From positions 1 through 44,837 of the forward strand of contig QHVA01000018.1 in NCBI GenBank assembly GCA_003223425.1: a DNA stretch of 44,837 bases. The letters run 5' to 3'. Below the pieces are notes generated by a model. The model ran no database searches. It saw only the letters and a list, made by a program, of their open reading frames with translations, and had not been told where the DNA came from. Made by a program: the position numbers and the translations under genes. This stretch comes from Gemmatimonadota bacterium (GTDB taxonomy: Bacteria > Gemmatimonadota > Gemmatimonadetes > Gemmatimonadales > Gemmatimonadaceae). Each line of letters begins with the position of its first letter. Position 1 is the stretch's first letter. This document shows positions 41,528-44,837 of this stretch, piece by piece.

Positions 41528-42433
41528 ATGTCCGCGAAACCGTATTGGGTGCTGGCGCTCTCCCTGCTCGGGATTTCATTCGCGGGGCCGCTGGTGCGGC
41601 TTTCGGCCGCAGATCCGATCACGATTGCCGTCTGGCGTTTAGGCCTCTCCCTGATCATCGTCGCCGCCTTCCTCTTCTCATCCGGTGAATGGCGGGATTG
41701 GAAGCGGCTTACGACACGGGAGCTCGCCCTCGCGGCGTTTGGCGGAGTTTGCCTTGCGCTGCATTTCTGGGCGTGGAATGCGTCGATTCATCTCACGACC
41801 ATCGCTGCCTCGGTAACGCTGGTGAACCTGCAGCCGATGGTGGTCGCGACGATCTCGGCGATCGCGCTGAAAGAGGTGCCAACGCGACGACAGATTTTCG
41901 GTATCGCCGTCGCGATTCTCGGAGCATTCGTCATCGCTGCGCCCGATCTCGACGGCGGCTCGACGCATCGCGCAAACGCGCCACTGCTTGGAAATCTCCT
42001 GGCCGTCTCCGGAGCAGTTACCGCCGCGATCTATTACACAATCGGCCGGCGCCTGCGAAAATCGCTGGGAATTTGGGCATATGTCGCAATCGTGTATACC
42101 ACGGCGTTTGTCGGTCTGGTGCTGATTGCGCTCTTCCGAGGGATCACTATCGCCCCGCAGCCGCCGAGGGAGATCGCCATTTTCGCGGGACTAGCACTTG
42201 GGCCGATGTTGCTCGGTCACACCGGAATGAACTGGGCGCTCAAATTTCTTCCCGCTTACGTCGTCAATCTCACTGTGCTTGGTGAGCCAGTTGGCGCGAC
42301 GCTGCTGGGAGTCCTGATTCCGTCTATCCGACAGATCCCGGCACCCTCGACATTGCTCGGGGGCGCAATCGTCCTTGGGGGCGTTGTCGTCGCCGCGGGA
42401 CGGCCCTCTCGACAGAGCACCCTAAACGCCTGA
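41528..42433 (+). CDS. EamA/DMT-family transporter
   Basis: A 301-residue inner-membrane carrier with ten predicted helices in two EamA halves; half one starts YWVLALSLLGISFAGPLVRLSAADPITIAVWR and contains the NLQPMVVATISAIALKEVPTRRQIFGI block, half two contains GHTGMNWALKFLPAYVVNLTVLGEPVGATLLG. DMT carriers export amino acids, nucleotides or other metabolites. The first helix starts at about residue 6, so the start cannot be moved far. No ribosome site is possible upstream because the terminator occupies that space; translation may be leaderless or the gene needs read-through. Confidence 0.9.
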   Translation: MSAKPYWVLALSLLGISFAGPLVRLSAADPITIAVWRLGLSLIIVAAFLFSSGEWRDWKRLTTRELALAAFGGVCLALHFWAWNASIHLTTIAASVTLVNLQPMVVATISAIALKEVPTRRQIFGIAVAILGAFVIAAPDLDGGSTHRANAPLLGNLLAVSGAVTAAIYYTIGRRLRKSLGIWAYVAIVYTTAFVGLVLIALFRGITIAPQPPREIAIFAGLALGPMLLGHTGMNWALKFLPAYVVNLTVLGEPVGATLLGVLIPSIRQIPAPSTLLGGAIVLGGVVVAAGRPSRQSTLNA

Positions 42434-42503
42434 CCATTAAATTCTACTGCGGGTCGCTCTATGCAGAGCGCATCCAACCACGCCATCTGCTCACCGCAAT
42501 ACG

Positions 42504-44837
42504 ATGCGAAGCCTGAAATCCTTAGCGCTATTCCTGTTCCTCCCGCTCGCCCTTCCAGTAGCGAGCCCGGCGCAGAGGAGAATTGCCGCGCCAGCCACAA
42601 GAACCATTACGTCTCCCCGTGCCGAGTTCGGACACGACATTGGGGACGACTACTTTCTGGCCAATTACAGTCAGATGATCGAGTACTGGCGAAAGCTCGA
42701 TCGCGAATCTGACAGGATGAAGATGGTACGCATCGGGACGACGGCCGAGGGCCGGCCGATGTGGATGGCCATCATCACGTCTCCTGATAACCAAAGGAAG
42801 CTTGCGCGTTACCAGGAAATTTCGCGGCGGCTGGCGCTGGCGGAGGATCTGACCGATGCCCAGGCGCGAGCACTCGCGTCCGCGGGGAAGTCAGTCGTGT
42901 GGATCGACGGAGGGCTGCACGCCAGTGAAGTGCTGGGGGCACAGCAGCTCATTCCGATGGCGTACGAGCTGGTGGGCCGAAACGATCCGGAGACGCTGAG
43001 GTTTCTTCGCGATGACATCATTTTGCTGGTGCCGGCGAATCCGGACGGGCAGGACCTGGTGTCCAACTGGTACATGCGCGACCCGGATACACTCAGGCGC
43101 TCGACCGCCCGGCTGCCGAGGCTTTATCACAAGTACGTCGGCCACGACAACAACCGTGACGCCTACATGGCGTCGCAGCCCGAGACGCAGGCGATGGACA
43201 GCATTTTGTTCAGAGCGTGGTATCCGCAAATCATGTATAACCATCACCAGACTGGACCAATCGGAACGGTGATTTTTGCGCCTCCGTTCAGGGATCCCTT
43301 CAATTACAACTTCGATCCGTTGGTGCCCATGGAGCTGGACCTCGTCGGGGCCGCGATGCATTCGAGGTTTGTGGCCGAGGGCAAACCCGGCGCAACGATG
43401 CGCAGTGGATCGGGTTACTCGACCTGGTGGAACGGTGGAATGCGCACGACCGTCTACTTCCACAACATGATCGGTCTGCTGACCGAAGCGATCGGCAATC
43501 CTACGCCGATGGAGATTCCGCTCGTTCCCGAAAAACTCCTGCCGAAGGGCGATCTACCAATGCCGATTCAGCCACAGAAGTGGCACTTCGCGCAATCGAT
43601 CGCGTACGAGCTGACGGCAAATCGGGCGGTGCTGGACGTTGCATCGCGTTATCGCGAAACGCTCCTCTACAACATCTACCAGATGGGTCGAAACTCGATT
43701 CAGCGGGGAAACACGGACACCTGGACAACCACGCCGCGCAAAGTTGCCGCACTGCAAGCTGCCGTACCTCAGGACACCGCTCGTCCGCAGGGGGGTGACG
43801 CTGGCGGAGGCGGCGGAGGCGGCGCGGGAGGTCGCCCGCAGACGACGAGTCCGGCAGAGATGGCGGCGTACGTCAGCATCATGCGGAATCCCGCCGACAG
43901 AGATCCGCGCGGCTACATCATTCCCTCAGATCAGCCCGACTTTCTCACCGCGACGAAATTCGTCAACGCGCTGATCAAGACCGGCATTACCGTGGACCGG
44001 GGCACCTCTGGGTTCACCGTCAACGGAAAAAACTACCCGCAGGGGTCGTACGTCGTGCAAACAGCACAGGCGTTCCGACCGCACATCCTCGACATGTTCG
44101 AGCCCCAGGATCACCCCAATGACATTCCGTATCCGGGTGGGCCGCCGACACCCCCATACGACAATGCAGGTTGGACTCTCGCATATCAGATGGGTGTCCA
44201 GTTCGATCGAATCCTGGATCCTCTCAGCGGCCCGTTCACGCCTATTGTCGGATTCGCCCGGCCACCTCGTCAACACGTTGGCCCCGCCGCGGCCGGATAC
44301 GCTCTCAGTCACTCCGTAAACGACGCATTCGCCGCAGTGAATCGTCTGTTGGCGCGTGGGGAAGAGGTGTACACGCTGCTCAGGCCAATCAGCATCAATG
44401 GCCGGACCTATGACATCGGCACATTCTACATCCCGGCGAAGCCGGGGACGGAAGCGATTCTTTCGAGGCTCGCGGCCGAGAGGGGACTGACTTTCGATCC
44501 CTTCCATACCGAGGTGTCGTCGACATCGTTGAAGCGTTTGCGCCCCGCGCGCATCGCGCTCTGGGATCAATACGGTGGCTCGATCACCTCGGGGTGGGCT
44601 CGATTCATTCTCGAGCAGTTCGAGTTCCCGTACCAGGTGGTCTATCCGCAGACGCTCGACGCCGGGAATCTGATTAGCAAATTTGACGTGCTGATATTGC
44701 CGGACGGCGTGACGTTCCGACGACCCAACGCGCGCGCGGCCCCGCAAATAAATCCGGAGGAAATACCTGCGGAGTATCGCGATCGTCTCGGTAGTCTCAC
44801 TGTCGCTCGAACGATTCCACAGCTCCAGGAATTCCTC
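42504..44837 (+). CDS. Secreted M14-family zinc carboxypeptidase-like protein (3' end outside window)
   Basis: At least 778 residues, still open at the last base. Signal peptide MRSLKSLALFLFLPLALPVASPA. The M14 domain (about 48-390) has zinc ligands His139 and Glu142 in DGGLHASEVLG, PANPDGQD, DNNRDAYM, a third His in MYNHHQTGP (247 or 248) and the late acidic site LLTEAIGNPTP. After a glycine-rich loop (about residues 430-445) the chain continues into a domain with IALWDQYGGSITSGWARFIL and VLILPDGV, resembling the class I amidotransferase-like domain attached to other large M14 proteins. Likely digests peptides outside the cytoplasm. Confidence 0.9.
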   Translation, partial: MRSLKSLALFLFLPLALPVASPAQRRIAAPATRTITSPRAEFGHDIGDDYFLANYSQMIEYWRKLDRESDRMKMVRIGTTAEGRPMWMAIITSPDNQRKLARYQEISRRLALAEDLTDAQARALASAGKSVVWIDGGLHASEVLGAQQLIPMAYELVGRNDPETLRFLRDDIILLVPANPDGQDLVSNWYMRDPDTLRRSTARLPRLYHKYVGHDNNRDAYMASQPETQAMDSILFRAWYPQIMYNHHQTGPIGTVIFAPPFRDPFNYNFDPLVPMELDLVGAAMHSRFVAEGKPGATMRSGSGYSTWWNGGMRTTVYFHNMIGLLTEAIGNPTPMEIPLVPEKLLPKGDLPMPIQPQKWHFAQSIAYELTANRAVLDVASRYRETLLYNIYQMGRNSIQRGNTDTWTTTPRKVAALQAAVPQDTARPQGGDAGGGGGGGAGGRPQTTSPAEMAAYVSIMRNPADRDPRGYIIPSDQPDFLTATKFVNALIKTGITVDRGTSGFTVNGKNYPQGSYVVQTAQAFRPHILDMFEPQDHPNDIPYPGGPPTPPYDNAGWTLAYQMGVQFDRILDPLSGPFTPIVGFARPPRQHVGPAAAGYALSHSVNDAFAAVNRLLARGEEVYTLLRPISINGRTYDIGTFYIPAKPGTEAILSRLAAERGLTFDPFHTEVSSTSLKRLRPARIALWDQYGGSITSGWARFILEQFEFPYQVVYPQTLDAGNLISKFDVLILPDGVTFRRPNARAAPQINPEEIPAEYRDRLGSLTVARTIPQLQEFL

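Overview
The window is chromosomal DNA of a high-GC, diderm, heterotrophic bacterium. The best guess is a soil or freshwater member of Gemmatimonadota or a close relative. This is inferred from gene content, not from a marker gene: lipobox-bearing secreted proteins, a SusC/SusD pair, a second TonB receptor, an RND pump with a TolC-like partner, type IV pilins, and a HemQ (coproheme decarboxylase) in a diderm background. There is no rRNA, CRISPR array, transposase or integrase in view. Both ends cut through genes.

0-8.7 kb: tail of a sensor histidine kinase, phenylalanine 4-monooxygenase (phhA), a convergent MarR regulator, an M30-like metalloprotease lipoprotein, then a ybbP-ybbA ABC exporter transcribed leftward and a tesA-like GDSL esterase transcribed rightward with overlapping start codons (the tesA/ybbAP arrangement known from E. 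coli), followed by elongation factor P.

8.77-9.80 kb: an array of eight tRNA genes (His, Trp, Glu-CTC, Glu-TTC, Asp, Leu-GAG, Thr-CGT, Gly-CCC) closed by a strong terminator.

9.9-14.7 kb: secreted hydrolase genes: an alpha/beta-hydrolase lipoprotein, a small lipoprotein, an amidohydrolase whose apparent lipoprotein signal lies upstream of any normal start codon, and a membrane-anchored PHP-domain protein.

14.8-23.7 kb: an efflux module. An OmpR-type regulator and kinase (leftward) diverge from a PepSY-domain protein, a TolC-like protein, a membrane-fusion lipoprotein and an RND permease; the last three are tightly coupled and are followed after 9 bp by hemQ. Two dyad motifs lie between the PepSY and TolC-like genes.

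23.7-27.2 kb: a PAS histidine kinase, a lone tRNA-Pro(GGG), then a small accessory patch: a remnant that looks like a deleted type ISP/IIG restriction-modification gene, fused in frame to an AbrB-type antitoxin and followed by a RelE/ParE-like toxin; then an outer-membrane barrel protein.

27.5-35.6 kb: a DJ-1/PfpI protein, a SusC/SusD-type uptake pair, an FMN reductase and a TonB-dependent receptor.

35.7-41.5 kb: an envelope cluster built of duplicated parts: two related pilins facing away from each other around a secreted MsrB, a small coiled-coil protein, a membrane LysM protein with a possible PH-like middle domain, and two related membrane-anchored lytic transglycosylases flanking an XRE-type regulator. 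41.5-44.8 kb: an EamA transporter that begins directly after a terminator, and a secreted M14 carboxypeptidase running off the right edge.
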